Counted from the stretch's first letter, positions 51,910-61,058 are shown. The stretch: DNA of 64,000 nt from Chitinophaga pollutisoli (GCF_038396755.1 NZ_CP149822.1:4804001-4868000); one strand, 5' to 3'. Notes: generated by a model not told the origin, from the sequence alone. Program-made: numbers and translations.

Positions 51910-52368
51910 ATGGAACAAAGCATTAATTTCATGGAGAAGGGCCAGAACGCCCTCAAGTCTCTTTTCAGCGCCGGCGCGTATTTGAAGAAATCGTTGATTG
52001 AAAGGAAATTGCTGGAGCTGGTGGATTTCAGGGTGTCGCAGATCAATGGTTGCGCTTACTGCCTGGATATGCATTCGAAAGACGCGCGCGCCCATGGCGA
52101 AACGGAGCAACGGTTGTATGCACTGAGCGCCTGGCGTGAAACCAGCTTCTTCACCGACCGAGAAAGGGCTGCGCTGGCATGGGCCGAAGCTGTGACCGCC
52201 GCCAATGTGCCGGAAACCACTTTCAAGCGGGTGCGGGAGCATTTCAGTGAAGAAGAACTGATTGATCTCACGCTGGCGGTTACCAACATCAACACCTGGA
52301 ACCGCTTCAATATCGCGTTCCCGAACCCCGACGCAGTGGGTACTTACCAGGCCGGACAGTTTGGCTGA
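51910..52368 (+). CDS. Carboxymuconolactone decarboxylase/AhpD-like protein
   Basis: 152 residues of the all-helical AhpD fold. The redox motif is NGCAYCLDMHSKDAR: a Cys-x-x-Cys pair followed four residues on by His, as in AhpD-type peroxidases. LSAWRETSFFTDRERAALAWAEAVT and INTWNRFNIAF are family blocks. It probably handles peroxides or acts on a thiol partner. It is first of a three-gene set with YCII and an ECF42 sigma factor, spaced by 32 and 10 bp, so an operon. Confidence 0.9.
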   Translation: MEQSINFMEKGQNALKSLFSAGAYLKKSLIERKLLELVDFRVSQINGCAYCLDMHSKDARAHGETEQRLYALSAWRETSFFTDRERAALAWAEAVTAANVPETTFKRVREHFSEEELIDLTLAVTNINTWNRFNIAFPNPDAVGTYQAGQFG

Positions 52369-52400
52369 GACAAGGAACAACACCAAAAAAACAGGTACAT

Positions 52401-52742
52401 ATGAATGAATTCTTACTGGTATTCCGCAGGGATTACAAAACCAGGGAAACCCAGCCGTCGCCGGAGCAATTGCAGGCGCATCTGAGCAGGTGGCGCGCAT
52501 GGTTCGAGGATCTCAAGGCGCGCGACCTGCTGGCCAGGCCGCTGCAGCCCTGGGAGCCCGCGGGCAAAGTGCTCAAACATGATAAAAGCGTGACCGACGG
52601 ACCGTTCGCGGAAATTAAGGAGTCGATCGGCGGGTTTATCGTTATCAAGGCCGAAAATTACGACCAGGCGGTAAAGATTGCGGAAGGATCGCCCATCCTG
52701 GAATTGGGCGGCTCCGTGGAAATCCGGCAGGCAGCCGGGTAA
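52401..52742 (+). CDS. YCII/DGPF-domain protein
   Basis: 113 residues of the ferredoxin-like YCII fold: FLLVFRRDYKTRETQPSPEQL, HLSRWRAWFEDLKA, then the DGPF motif VTDGPFAEIKESIGGF and DQAVKIAEGSPIL. DGPF proteins are the regular neighbours of ECF42 sigma factors, which is what follows here after 10 bp. They may be enzymes or ligand sensors for the sigma factor; the role is not settled. A second YCII gene stands at 56251. Confidence 0.9.
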   Translation: MNEFLLVFRRDYKTRETQPSPEQLQAHLSRWRAWFEDLKARDLLARPLQPWEPAGKVLKHDKSVTDGPFAEIKESIGGFIVIKAENYDQAVKIAEGSPILELGGSVEIRQAAG

Positions 52743-52752
52743 TCAACTTAAC

Positions 52753-53997
52753 ATGGAGGAAAGCGCCTTAATACCGCACCTGTTCAGGACAGAGTACCGG
52801 AAGATGATTTCGGTACTGTGTGCCCGTTTCGGGATAGAACACATCGAACAGGCGGAAGACATCGTGAGTGAAACTTTCCTCGCCGCTACCGAGTCGTGGA
52901 GCACCCGCGGCGTTCCGGAGAACCCACAGGGCTGGCTGTATACCACCGCGAAGCATAAAACGCTGAACTGGCTGAAAAGGAATAATTTCTTCAGGGAAAA
53001 ACTGCTGCCCGACCTGCGGTACAGCACCCCGGAAGGAGAGGAGCCAGACATCGACCTGTCGGACCGCAATATTTCCGACAGCCAGCTGGCGATGATGTTT
53101 ACCGTCTGCCACCCCTCCATTCCACCCGAATCGCAGGTGGCCCTGGCGTTGAACCTGCTGTGCGGATTTGGCGCGCAGGAGATCGCGGACGCTTATCTCA
53201 CCACGCCGGCTGTCATCTATAAAAGACTGGGCAGGGCGAAAGAAAAGTTGAAGGAAGCCGGCATCCCGGTAGAGCAGCCTTCCGCCAGGGAGATCAGCGA
53301 GCGGATCAATGCCGTGTTGAAAACGATCTACCTGTTGTTTTCCGAAGGTTATTTTTCATCGTCGAATAATGCGGTGGTGCGGAAGGAACTTTGCGTGGAA
53401 GCGATGCGGCTGAATTATTTGCTGGTGGAACAACCGCTGGCGAACCTCCCTGCCGCCAATGCCCTGCTGGCGCTGATGTGCTTCCATGCATCGCGGTTCG
53501 ATGCGCGGGTGGGCGAAAGCGGGGAGATCATGCTCTACCACGAGCAGGACGCCTCGCGTTGGAACCGGGAGCTGATTGAAAAAGGAGAATATTATCTCAA
53601 CCAGGCCGCCACCGGTCCCATGCTCACCACCTACCATATCGAAGCCGCCATCGCGTGGTGGCACACGCATCAGGAAGACACGCCCGAGAAATGGGATAAC
53701 ATCCTTGATCTTTACAACCGCCTGCTCATCCTCCAATATTCCCCCATGGCAGCCCTCAACCGGACGTACGCCCTGGCCCGCGCCAGGGGCAAGCAGCCCG
53801 CGATCCGGGAGGCGGAGAAACTGGCGTTGACGGACAACTTCCTGTATTACTCCCTGCTCGGTAATCTGTATACGGGCGTGGACGATGAAAAAGCGATCCG
53901 CCATTACCAGACGGCGCGGCAGCTCGCCAATACGCCATCCGGTGTTGCCGCGATGGAGAAATATATCGCGGAGCTGACACACCGCCCGGTACACTAA
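52753..53997 (+). CDS. ECF42-type RNA polymerase sigma factor with C-terminal TPR-like extension
   Basis: 414 residues from the ATG giving MEESALIPHLFRTEY. Sigma-70 region 2 is at about 10-80 (ARFGIEHIEQAEDIVSETFLAA; NPQGWLYTTAKHKTLNWLKR), region 4 at about 115-180 (ALNLLCGFGAQEIADAYLTTPAVIYKRLGRAKEKL). The remaining 230 residues form the helical, TPR-like ECF42 extension (FSEGYFSSSNNAVVRKELCVEAMRL; GPMLTTYHIEAAIAWWHT; SPMAALNRTYALARARG). No anti-sigma gene is adjacent, consistent with ECF42 where the extension and DGPF partners control activity. Operon with YCII and AhpD-like genes. Confidence 0.93.
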   Translation: MEESALIPHLFRTEYRKMISVLCARFGIEHIEQAEDIVSETFLAATESWSTRGVPENPQGWLYTTAKHKTLNWLKRNNFFREKLLPDLRYSTPEGEEPDIDLSDRNISDSQLAMMFTVCHPSIPPESQVALALNLLCGFGAQEIADAYLTTPAVIYKRLGRAKEKLKEAGIPVEQPSAREISERINAVLKTIYLLFSEGYFSSSNNAVVRKELCVEAMRLNYLLVEQPLANLPAANALLALMCFHASRFDARVGESGEIMLYHEQDASRWNRELIEKGEYYLNQAATGPMLTTYHIEAAIAWWHTHQEDTPEKWDNILDLYNRLLILQYSPMAALNRTYALARARGKQPAIREAEKLALTDNFLYYSLLGNLYTGVDDEKAIRHYQTARQLANTPSGVAAMEKYIAELTHRPVH

Positions 53998-54085
53998 AGC
54001 AAAATTCATATCGCGGCAAAACGCAATTTCCATGCTGGCTCCCCGGGCCGGCGGGCCCTTCCTATGCGTCAAAAACAGATAAACC

Positions 54086-55390
54086 ATGACTAACGCAACA
54101 TTGAGAAAGAAGCATATCGTCGTGATCGGCGGCGGCTTCGCGGGGCTCAACTTCGTGAAGCAGCTCTATCGCAACGGGTTCTACGACATCACGGTGGTCG
54201 ACAGGAACAATTACAATTACTTCACGCCGCTGCTTTACCAGGTGGCTACCAGCTTCCTCGAGCCCTCCAGCATCAGTTACCCATTTCGCCGCCTGTTCCG
54301 CAATAAAAACGTAGCGTTCCGCATGGCTACCCTGCTGGACGTGGACACCGCTTCCAGGACACTTCACCTGGGTGACGGCAGCGACCTCACGTATGATATC
54401 CTCGTTTTCGCCGCCGGATCGCGCACGAATTTCTTCGGCAACGAGAATATCCGCCATCAATCGTTTTCACTCAAAGGGATCGACGATGCGCTGTACCTCC
54501 GCAACGAGCTGCTCAAAAACCTGGAAAGGGCGTCCCTGGAAAATGACCCCGATGAGCGGCGGCGCATGCTCACCGTGGTGATCGCGGGTGGCGGGCCTAC
54601 AGGTGTAGAAGTGGCGGGCATGCTCGCCGAAACGAAGAAATATATCCTGGGAAATGATTATCCCAGCCTGGCGCAGGCGCCGGTCAATATCCATGTGGTC
54701 GACGGCGCGCCGAACCTGCTGGCCCCCATGAGCGCCAAAACCCATGCCGCCGCATTCAACGCTTTGCAGAAACTCGGTGTGCAGGTGAAACTGAATACGC
54801 AGGTGAAAGATTACCATAACGGCCGCGTTCAGCTGTCGGACGGTACGAGCATCGAAGCGGGTACTTTAATCTGGGCCGCCGGCGTGATCGCCAATTCCTT
54901 TAGCGGCATCGCCGCGGAAAGTATGGGAAGGGGCAAACGCATGATCACGGATGCTTTCAATAAAGTGAAAGGATACGGCGACATTTACGCCATCGGCGAT
55001 ATCAGCATCCAGTTTACCGACGCGAAGTACCCCGAAGGCCACCCGCAGGTTGCCCAACCCGCCATCCAGCAGGGGAAAACGCTGGCGAGGAATTTATTGC
55101 GCATGGCGAAAGGGAAACCGCCGAAACCATTCAGATATTTCGACCGTGGCGATATGGCCATCATCGGCCGGCAATTTGCCGTGGCGGACCTCTTCAAGCA
55201 CAAGCTGCATCTGGGTGGGATGATCGGCTTGATGGGATGGCTTTTCATCCATGTGATGTCGCTCGTCAATTATAACAACAAAATAAAAACGCTGTATAAC
55301 TGGGCCGTGGCGTATGCCACCCGCGACCAGGCGCTTCGCCTGATCTTCAGGCCGGGTAACCGGGAAAACCGGAACCAGGCGGCCTCTTAA
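54086..55390 (+). CDS. ndh: Type II NADH dehydrogenase (NDH-2-like)
   Basis: 434 residues. The FAD site is VVIGGGFAGLNFVKQL (about 10-25), the NADH site TVVIAGGGPTGVEVAGML (about 160), and YAIGDI near 300 closes the FAD fold. RNNYNYFTPLLYQVATSFLEPSSISYPFRR is the usual quinone-side block. The C-terminal 60 residues (IGLMGWLFIHVMSLVNYNNK and an amphipathic tail) attach it to the membrane. It oxidises NADH and reduces quinone without pumping protons. An SdhC gene follows 10 bp after the stop. Confidence 0.92.
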   Translation: MTNATLRKKHIVVIGGGFAGLNFVKQLYRNGFYDITVVDRNNYNYFTPLLYQVATSFLEPSSISYPFRRLFRNKNVAFRMATLLDVDTASRTLHLGDGSDLTYDILVFAAGSRTNFFGNENIRHQSFSLKGIDDALYLRNELLKNLERASLENDPDERRRMLTVVIAGGGPTGVEVAGMLAETKKYILGNDYPSLAQAPVNIHVVDGAPNLLAPMSAKTHAAAFNALQKLGVQVKLNTQVKDYHNGRVQLSDGTSIEAGTLIWAAGVIANSFSGIAAESMGRGKRMITDAFNKVKGYGDIYAIGDISIQFTDAKYPEGHPQVAQPAIQQGKTLARNLLRMAKGKPPKPFRYFDRGDMAIIGRQFAVADLFKHKLHLGGMIGLMGWLFIHVMSLVNYNNKIKTLYNWAVAYATRDQALRLIFRPGNRENRNQAAS

Positions 55391-55400
55391 ACTATCTGCC

Positions 55401-56180
55401 ATGATGAGTCTCAAATTATTGTTCCGCTCCTCGCTGGGAAGAAAGCTGATTATGTCCATGACCGGACTGTTCCTCTGCCTCTTCCTCATCGTGCACCTGG
55501 GCGGCAATCTCACACTGTTTGCCGGCGATGAAGGATATACCTTCAATATCTACGCCCATTTCATGACGCACTTCCCACCCGTAACTTTCGCGGGGTATGT
55601 GCTGTACGTTTCCATCCTGATCCATGCGTGGTATGCCATCGTGCAAACCGTGCGGAACCGGAAAGCACGGCCGGTGAAGTATGCCGTTCCTTCCAAAGCC
55701 AAAGTGAGCTGGGCTTCGCTGAACATGGGATTACTGGGGAGCATCATTTTTTTGTTCCTCGTTATCCATATGACCAACTTCTGGGGCCGTTACAAATTCA
55801 CGGAAGGTACGTACCGCGAATACCGAACCGATCTGCTGACCGGAAACATGACCAACACGCAGTACATTCCGAAATCCCCTGATTTCGAATATGCGGTGAC
55901 CATGGAGGGGAATACGGAGATCGTCCGTGTGAAGGACTTGTACGGCATCGTCACGGAAAGCTTTAGCATGTTGTGGTACGTGATTTTGTACCTCTTTGCG
56001 ATGGTGGCCGTGTCTTATCATTTGTATCATGGCTTCCAGAGCGCGTTTCAGACTGCGGGCTGGGCGCACCGGAAATACACATCCATCATCCGTTTTACAG
56101 GCGTCTGGATTTTCGCGGTGATTATTCCGGTGGCATTCGCGTCGATGCCGGTGGTGTTTTATATCAGAAGTTTGTTTTGA
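55401..56180 (+). CDS. sdhC: Succinate dehydrogenase cytochrome b subunit, b558 family (orphan)
   Basis: 259 residues (two adjacent ATG codons; start uncertain by one). Five predicted helices with the b558-type haem-binding His positions: LIVHLGGNLTLF, ILIHAWYAIVQTV, LVIHMTNFWGRYKF and YHLYHGFQSAFQTAGW. This family anchors SdhA/SdhB and passes electrons to menaquinone. Neither SdhA nor SdhB is encoded next to it, although they normally follow; instead a type II NADH dehydrogenase precedes it by 10 bp. Either it is a spare copy or it anchors another dehydrogenase. Confidence 0.9.
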   Translation: MMSLKLLFRSSLGRKLIMSMTGLFLCLFLIVHLGGNLTLFAGDEGYTFNIYAHFMTHFPPVTFAGYVLYVSILIHAWYAIVQTVRNRKARPVKYAVPSKAKVSWASLNMGLLGSIIFLFLVIHMTNFWGRYKFTEGTYREYRTDLLTGNMTNTQYIPKSPDFEYAVTMEGNTEIVRVKDLYGIVTESFSMLWYVILYLFAMVAVSYHLYHGFQSAFQTAGWAHRKYTSIIRFTGVWIFAVIIPVAFASMPVVFYIRSLF

Positions 56181-56198
56181 GATACAGGGTGACAATGA

Positions 56199-56229
56199 AA
56201 AAAGCCTTTGCGTTGTGCAAAGGCTTTTT
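56199..56229. terminator. Bidirectional terminator
   Basis: 13-bp perfect stem AAAAAGCCTTTGC / GCAAAGGCTTTTT, loop GTTGT, with A-run and T-run; serves sdhC and the convergent YCII gene. Confidence 0.9.
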
Positions 56230-56250
56230 GTTTTCTGCTCGTTCCTGAGA

Positions 56251-56610
56251 TCAGGCAACCGGGGGGATGGCCATGCGTACTTCCACGATGGCGCCATATT
56301 GGATAATGGGGCAGCCTTTGGCCAGCTCCACCGCTTCATCGTAATCCTTCGCGCGGATGAGGAACAGACCGCCGATGGATTCTTTGCCTTCTGCGTAGGG
56401 GCCGCTGGCGATCTGTTCTTTCTTTTTATCGTGGCGGATCACTCTGCCGTCCACATCCCAACGTTTGGGCGGCGCCACCAGTTTATCCTGGGCGGCGATG
56501 CCTGCTACCCAGTCCTGGTAAGGCTTCAGGGCTTCTTTCATTTGTTCGGGGCTGGGCTGGGGATTGGCGCTGGTAAGATCTCTGTGGATCACTAAAAGGA
56601 ACTCTTGCAT
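56251..56610 (-). CDS. YCII/DGPF-domain protein
   Basis: 119 residues: FLLVIHRDLTSANPQPSPEQM at the start, a DGPF-like SGPYAEGKESIGGLFLI motif and DEAVELAKGCPIIQYG. It is longer by a loop (VDGRVIRHDKKKEQ) than the copy at 52401 and shares the N-terminal PSPEQ. It may be a partner of the ECF42 sigma factor 2.3 kb away, or independent. Its leader TTAAAATCAGCAACATG resembles that of the NmrA-like gene upstream. Confidence 0.88.
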   Translation of the reverse strand: MQEFLLVIHRDLTSANPQPSPEQMKEALKPYQDWVAGIAAQDKLVAPPKRWDVDGRVIRHDKKKEQIASGPYAEGKESIGGLFLIRAKDYDEAVELAKGCPIIQYGAIVEVRMAIPPVA

Positions 56611-56860
56611 GTTGCTGATTTTAAAATATGAATTGATGGTTTGAATACGGATAAAAAAGCGTTTCCAGGCTTGCCGGGCGCCGGTGTGTCGCTGCGTTGC
56701 TGACCGGATGTCGCGGAGCTATGGTGCACCGCGCCGGCGTTAGGTTGGGCTTCATGCGCGAACGGGTGGAAAGCGCATGCCTGTTACAACAGCCGCGAGC
56801 GAGCTGGCACCCGTCATCTTCGTTACAAACAGCGCCGGACAAGACCTGTAATCGGCTATG

Positions 56861-57622
56861 TTATTGCTTTGCCGGGCGTGTGGCGAACCAGGTGGCGAAA
56901 TCGGTTTTGCCGATACGCGGCTGCGCGCCGGGGCCGGGTACCAGCGATTGGTCGTTCAGCATCGCGCCGAAATAACGGGCGTTGACGTCGGAAATCACCG
57001 TGCGGGAATCGTTCACTTCGCTGAGGTAGCGGGCCGCGAGGGCCGACAAGCTTACTTTCTCCGGGCCCGCGATTTCAACGGTGCCATTTACCGGTTTGCC
57101 GGTGGCTACGTCTGCAACAGCCGCCGCCACGTCGTCGGACGCGATGGGCTGGATGGCGGCAGGCGAGAGGTGGATATTTTCACCTTGCGCCGCGGAAGCC
57201 ACGATGCCGCCGAGGAATTCGAAGAACTGGGTGGAATGGACGATGGAGTAAGGAATGCCCGACTTTTTGATGAGGTCTTCCTGAGCGGCTTTAGCGCGGA
57301 AATACCCGCTTTCCTGTAGGCGTTCCGTACCTACGACCGACAGTGCGATGTGATGCTTTACGCCAGCTTTTTCTTCCGCGGAAAGCAGGTTGCTGCCGGA
57401 AGTTTTGAAGAACTCCATCACGGCGTTGTCTTCGAACGAGGGCGAATTGGCCACGTCGATCACAACGTCCGTTCCCTGCAGGGCTTCGGACAAACCTTCC
57501 CCGGTAATGGTGTTAACGCCGGATGCGGGCGAGGCGGCGATTACTTCATGGCCTTCCTGGCGGAGGCGTTCCACGGTTTTGGAGCCGATAAGGCCGGTTC
57601 CGCCGATGACTACGATTTTCAT
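56861..57622 (-). CDS. NmrA-like/atypical SDR NAD(P)-binding protein
   Basis: 253 residues. Rossmann motif KIVVIGGTGLIGSKTVERL with no acidic residue at strand 2 end (ASPASGVN), which suggests NADP or a sensor role. VVIDVANSPSFEDNAV, GVKHHIALSVVGTER and GIPYSIVHSTQFFEF are typical of the NmrA/SDR-a5 group, which act as oxidoreductases or as redox-sensing proteins. No catalytic YxxxK is clear. It is 250 bp upstream of the YCII gene on the same strand; nothing recognisable lies in that gap (56611-56860). Confidence 0.88.
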   Translation of the reverse strand: MKIVVIGGTGLIGSKTVERLRQEGHEVIAASPASGVNTITGEGLSEALQGTDVVIDVANSPSFEDNAVMEFFKTSGSNLLSAEEKAGVKHHIALSVVGTERLQESGYFRAKAAQEDLIKKSGIPYSIVHSTQFFEFLGGIVASAAQGENIHLSPAAIQPIASDDVAAAVADVATGKPVNGTVEIAGPEKVSLSALAARYLSEVNDSRTVISDVNARYFGAMLNDQSLVPGPGAQPRIGKTDFATWFATRPAKQ

Positions 57623-57823
57623 GTTGCTGATATTTTAATGTAGATGTATGATTGGCTTTCTATTATGCCGGTTTGTTTGATGCATCCTATCAGGCAAGCG
57701 TGATGCCATTGCTTTAAATAATTGTATATCAATTAGTAATGTTGTTTTGAAGGCGGGTTTCCTTCACGCTATTCAGCGAAAAGCGCGGTGTTTCACGAAA
57801 TGCAGTGTAAAGGGGATGGAGAT

Positions 57824-57851
57824 AAAAAAGCCGGAACGGAATTGTTCCGGC
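57824..57851 (-). terminator. Intrinsic terminator after the sigma-54 activator gene
   Basis: Minus-strand stem GCCGGAAC / GTTCCGGC with a 6-nt loop, followed by six T; 21 bp after the stop. Confidence 0.85.
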
Positions 57852-57872
57852 CGCGGCTTCCGATTCAGCTGT

Positions 57873-60800
57873 TCAGTTGTTGAAATAATCCGCTTTCAAT
57901 ATCCCGAGTTTTTTCATTTTGGAGTGAAGCGTGGTGCCGGGGATTTCCAGGATCTCCGCGGCACCGCCTACGCCGGAAATCTTTCCGCCGCAGCGTTTCA
58001 GTACTTCGATGATGTATTTCTTTTCGATATGTTCCAGTGTTTTGGAAGTAGTGATTTGCGGTGTATCAGCACTTTCGCGCCAATTGCGGTGGGGGAGGTT
58101 GATGGCTTTGAGCAAGGGCCCGTCGCTGAGGAGGATGGCGCGCTCGATCTGGTGCTCCAGTTCGCGGACGTTGCCCGGCCAATCGTAGCTTTTCAGTTCT
58201 TTCAGCACTGCGGCGGAAATACCAGTGATCTTTTTGCCGATGTTCTTGCTGAACTTCCCGACGAACGCATGGGTCAGGGGTTCGATGTCTTCCAGCCGTT
58301 CCCGCAAAGGCGGTAAATGAATTGGGAACACGTTGAGCCGGTAGTATAGGTCGGAACGGAAGCGCCCTGCCTGCACCTCGGCTTCGAGATTACGGTTGGT
58401 GGCGGCGATGATCCGCACATCCACTTTGATGGTGGATTTTCCGCCCACTCTTTCGAGCTCCCTTTCCTGGAGCACGCGCAGCAGCTTCACCTGTAATTCG
58501 AGCGGCATTTCACCGATCTCGTCGAGGAACAGCGTACTGTTATTCGCCAGCTCGAACTTCCCGATGCGGCGGTCTATCGCGCCGGTGAACGCGCCTTTTT
58601 CATGCCCGAACAATTCACTTTCGATCAGGTGGGTAGGAAGCGCGGCGCAATTCACTTTCACCATGAGTTTGCTTTTCCTCGGCGACGCATTGTGTATGGC
58701 CCGCGCGATCAGCTCCTTGCCGGTGCCGGTTTCGCCCAGCAACAGCACGGTGGAAGAAGATTCCGCCACCTGCCGCATTAGCTTGTAGACTTTCTGCATC
58801 TGCTCCCCGCTGCCAACGATTTCCGAGAAGTTGTAAATGGTTTTGATTTGCTCGCGCAGGTAATCGTTCTCGTTTTCCAGTTTCTGTTTGTAGGCGATGA
58901 TTTTCTCCGTACCCTGGATATTGGCGATAGCCACGGATATCTGCGCTACGATGCTGTTCATCACATTGAGATTCACTTCGTCGGACAGCAGCCAGAGCAC
59001 GCCGATATTGGTGTTGCCTGCCCGCAAAGGCGCGCCGAACGCGCAACGCACACCCAGCGAATGCCAGAAATGAATGATCGGTTCCTCCGTTCCTTTTTCG
59101 ATTTCTTCGCTGACGTTGAAAACGACCAACCCATCGTCGCCGAGCACCCGCGCCGATAGCGGATGGAGGATGTCGATGCGCCGGTGCATAAGGGTTTTGA
59201 ACTGTTCTACCTTTTCTCCCAACATGGTTTCGTCGTACATGTAAGGCGAAAGCGTGAGGCCGTCTTCCTCGATGATGCGGATGATGGCCAGCCGTATGTT
59301 CAGCACGTTGTGCAGCACGTTGGAAATGGCGCGCTGGAGATCGTCTTTGGTACGCAGCGCGGCGATGTCGCGGCTGAATGTGTGAAGGAAAGCTTCCTCT
59401 TTTTCGCGCCGCAAAATTTCCTCATTGGCGATAATATTGGACATGGCGATGGATATCTGCGCGCAGATCCCCTGCAGCAGCGCCATATTGATTTCCCCGA
59501 TGTTCAGCCAGAGAATGCCGAGGTTTTGGTTGCCGGTCCGCAATGCCATCCCCACTACGGAGTTGAAGCCCGCGTTTTTCCAATGTTGCAGATACAGCGC
59601 CGTATTGCCCCGGTTCAGTTCGGAGTTTACGCTGAGGAAAAGCGGGATCTCGCTGGCGAGGATGCGGTTCTGCAATCCGTCTTCTATCGGTAGTTTGGTG
59701 GATACCAGTTGCTGCACCAACGCTTCATCGAGGGTTTCGATGGATTCGTCGTACAGGTATGTAGTGGTGGTGGTTTGATCTTCGTTGATTTTCCGGATGG
59801 CGTACCCGTCGAGCGTGGCGATTTTGCGCAGACAGGTATGCACGGCCAAGGCGAGGTCGGCTTTGCTGCGGACGGCCGCAATGTCGCTGCTGAAATCGAG
59901 CAGGAAGGATTTCTCGTTTTCCCTTTCCAGGATTTCTTCATTCGCGGCAATATTGCTGACCACGGCAAACAGCTGGCTGGATATGCGTTTGAGAATCCCC
60001 ACGGCCTCGGCCCCAAAGGTGCCCGGTTCCCTGGAAAAGAGCATGAGACTGTATTTGGATGAACCGTTGCCGCCGAGGATCTTGATGATCATCTCCTGCG
60101 CTCCCGCTTCATAATGCAGCCGGAACCAAAGCGGAGCGGCCGCCTTGTCGATCGGGCGCATGTCGAATACGACGGGGTTGTAATACATGGATGCCACGTC
60201 GTAGATGCCGTCTTCGGCGGGCGTAGCCATCGACAGGGCGTCGCCTTCGTCCGAAAGCTCGCGCAGCTGCGCTTCCGAGTCGATGAGGTACGCTTTGTAA
60301 TTTTCTTCCCGTTCATCCATCACCGTCATCATACAACTCGAGAACGGCACGATTTCTTTCAGATGCGAGCCCAGTACTCTCAGCAAATCCTGCCGGCCTC
60401 TCACTTTTACCATTTCGTTGCTGAGCGACAGCAGGATTTCGTTGATCCATTCGCTGTGTTTCATGGCTTCATTAATCTGGATCTGCGCCACCGCGCTCGA
60501 TATCTGCGGTGCAATACCGGTAACGATGCGCTTGAATTCCTCCGTGAAACCGGCCGCGTCTTTGGCGTACATGTGGAGAAATCCTATGATCTGGTCTTTG
60601 TCTTTTAACGGCGTCATCATCAGCGCACGGATACCCGCTGAGAAATTGACCCGCAGGAAAGTTGGGCTTGCCGGCACCTCATCTTCACGGTTCCATACAA
60701 AAACCGTTGGCGCTCCGTTTTCCATCACCGTTTGGATAAAGTCGTCGGCCATTGAGAAACGGGCCACTATCAGCTTGGGGTACAAATTATGCTCCTGGAT

Positions 60801-61058
60801 GGGGGAGGACTGGGGATCGAGCAGGAATGGAGTGTAGGACTGCTGATCGGGGTTGATCAGCGTTACGATGGAATGGGAAAACGTGAACATCTCCCGGATC
60901 TTGTTGGACAGGATCACGATAAGGTCGGTTTTGTTCCGGACCTTCGTAATATCATTCCCCAACTCCAGGAGAATACGGCGCTCCGCTTCGAGGAACCTGA
61001 TCCGGCCGCCAGGATCTGCGGATGGAGGTGATGGCGTTTTGGATGTGGAAGTTTTCAT
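57873..61058 (-). CDS. Sigma-54-dependent activator with four GAF-like domains
   Basis: 1061 residues from the ATG giving MKTSTSKTPSPPS; earlier ATGs at 61100 and 61133 keep the frame but add a stretch unlike the family. Four GAF-like units of about 175 residues start at about 29, 208, 386 and 557, each opening with a variant of LLxxSxDIAxVRxKxDL. The AAA+ domain (about 750-985) has Walker A GETGTGKE (775-782) and the sigma-54 contact loop GAFTGA (822-827). A Fis-type helix-turn-helix ends the protein (VGGAAEILEIPGTTLHSKMKKLGI, in parts). There is no receiver domain, so activity is set by small molecules bound to the GAF units. Its targets are not evident from neighbours. Confidence 0.9.
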   Translation of the reverse strand: MKTSTSKTPSPPSADPGGRIRFLEAERRILLELGNDITKVRNKTDLIVILSNKIREMFTFSHSIVTLINPDQQSYTPFLLDPQSSPIQEHNLYPKLIVARFSMADDFIQTVMENGAPTVFVWNREDEVPASPTFLRVNFSAGIRALMMTPLKDKDQIIGFLHMYAKDAAGFTEEFKRIVTGIAPQISSAVAQIQINEAMKHSEWINEILLSLSNEMVKVRGRQDLLRVLGSHLKEIVPFSSCMMTVMDEREENYKAYLIDSEAQLRELSDEGDALSMATPAEDGIYDVASMYYNPVVFDMRPIDKAAAPLWFRLHYEAGAQEMIIKILGGNGSSKYSLMLFSREPGTFGAEAVGILKRISSQLFAVVSNIAANEEILERENEKSFLLDFSSDIAAVRSKADLALAVHTCLRKIATLDGYAIRKINEDQTTTTTYLYDESIETLDEALVQQLVSTKLPIEDGLQNRILASEIPLFLSVNSELNRGNTALYLQHWKNAGFNSVVGMALRTGNQNLGILWLNIGEINMALLQGICAQISIAMSNIIANEEILRREKEEAFLHTFSRDIAALRTKDDLQRAISNVLHNVLNIRLAIIRIIEEDGLTLSPYMYDETMLGEKVEQFKTLMHRRIDILHPLSARVLGDDGLVVFNVSEEIEKGTEEPIIHFWHSLGVRCAFGAPLRAGNTNIGVLWLLSDEVNLNVMNSIVAQISVAIANIQGTEKIIAYKQKLENENDYLREQIKTIYNFSEIVGSGEQMQKVYKLMRQVAESSSTVLLLGETGTGKELIARAIHNASPRKSKLMVKVNCAALPTHLIESELFGHEKGAFTGAIDRRIGKFELANNSTLFLDEIGEMPLELQVKLLRVLQERELERVGGKSTIKVDVRIIAATNRNLEAEVQAGRFRSDLYYRLNVFPIHLPPLRERLEDIEPLTHAFVGKFSKNIGKKITGISAAVLKELKSYDWPGNVRELEHQIERAILLSDGPLLKAINLPHRNWRESADTPQITTSKTLEHIEKKYIIEVLKRCGGKISGVGGAAEILEIPGTTLHSKMKKLGILKADYFNN

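Noticed and set aside
56611..56860. 250-bp gap between the YCII and NmrA-like genes, searched for a small gene or remnant
   Set aside because: The only sizeable frame (56621-56842, minus) is Cys/Arg/Pro-rich with no family resemblance; nothing supportable.
57623..57872. 250-bp gap upstream of the NmrA-like gene, searched for a gene
   Set aside because: Only the terminator at 57824-57851 and AT-rich promoter-like sequence are visible.
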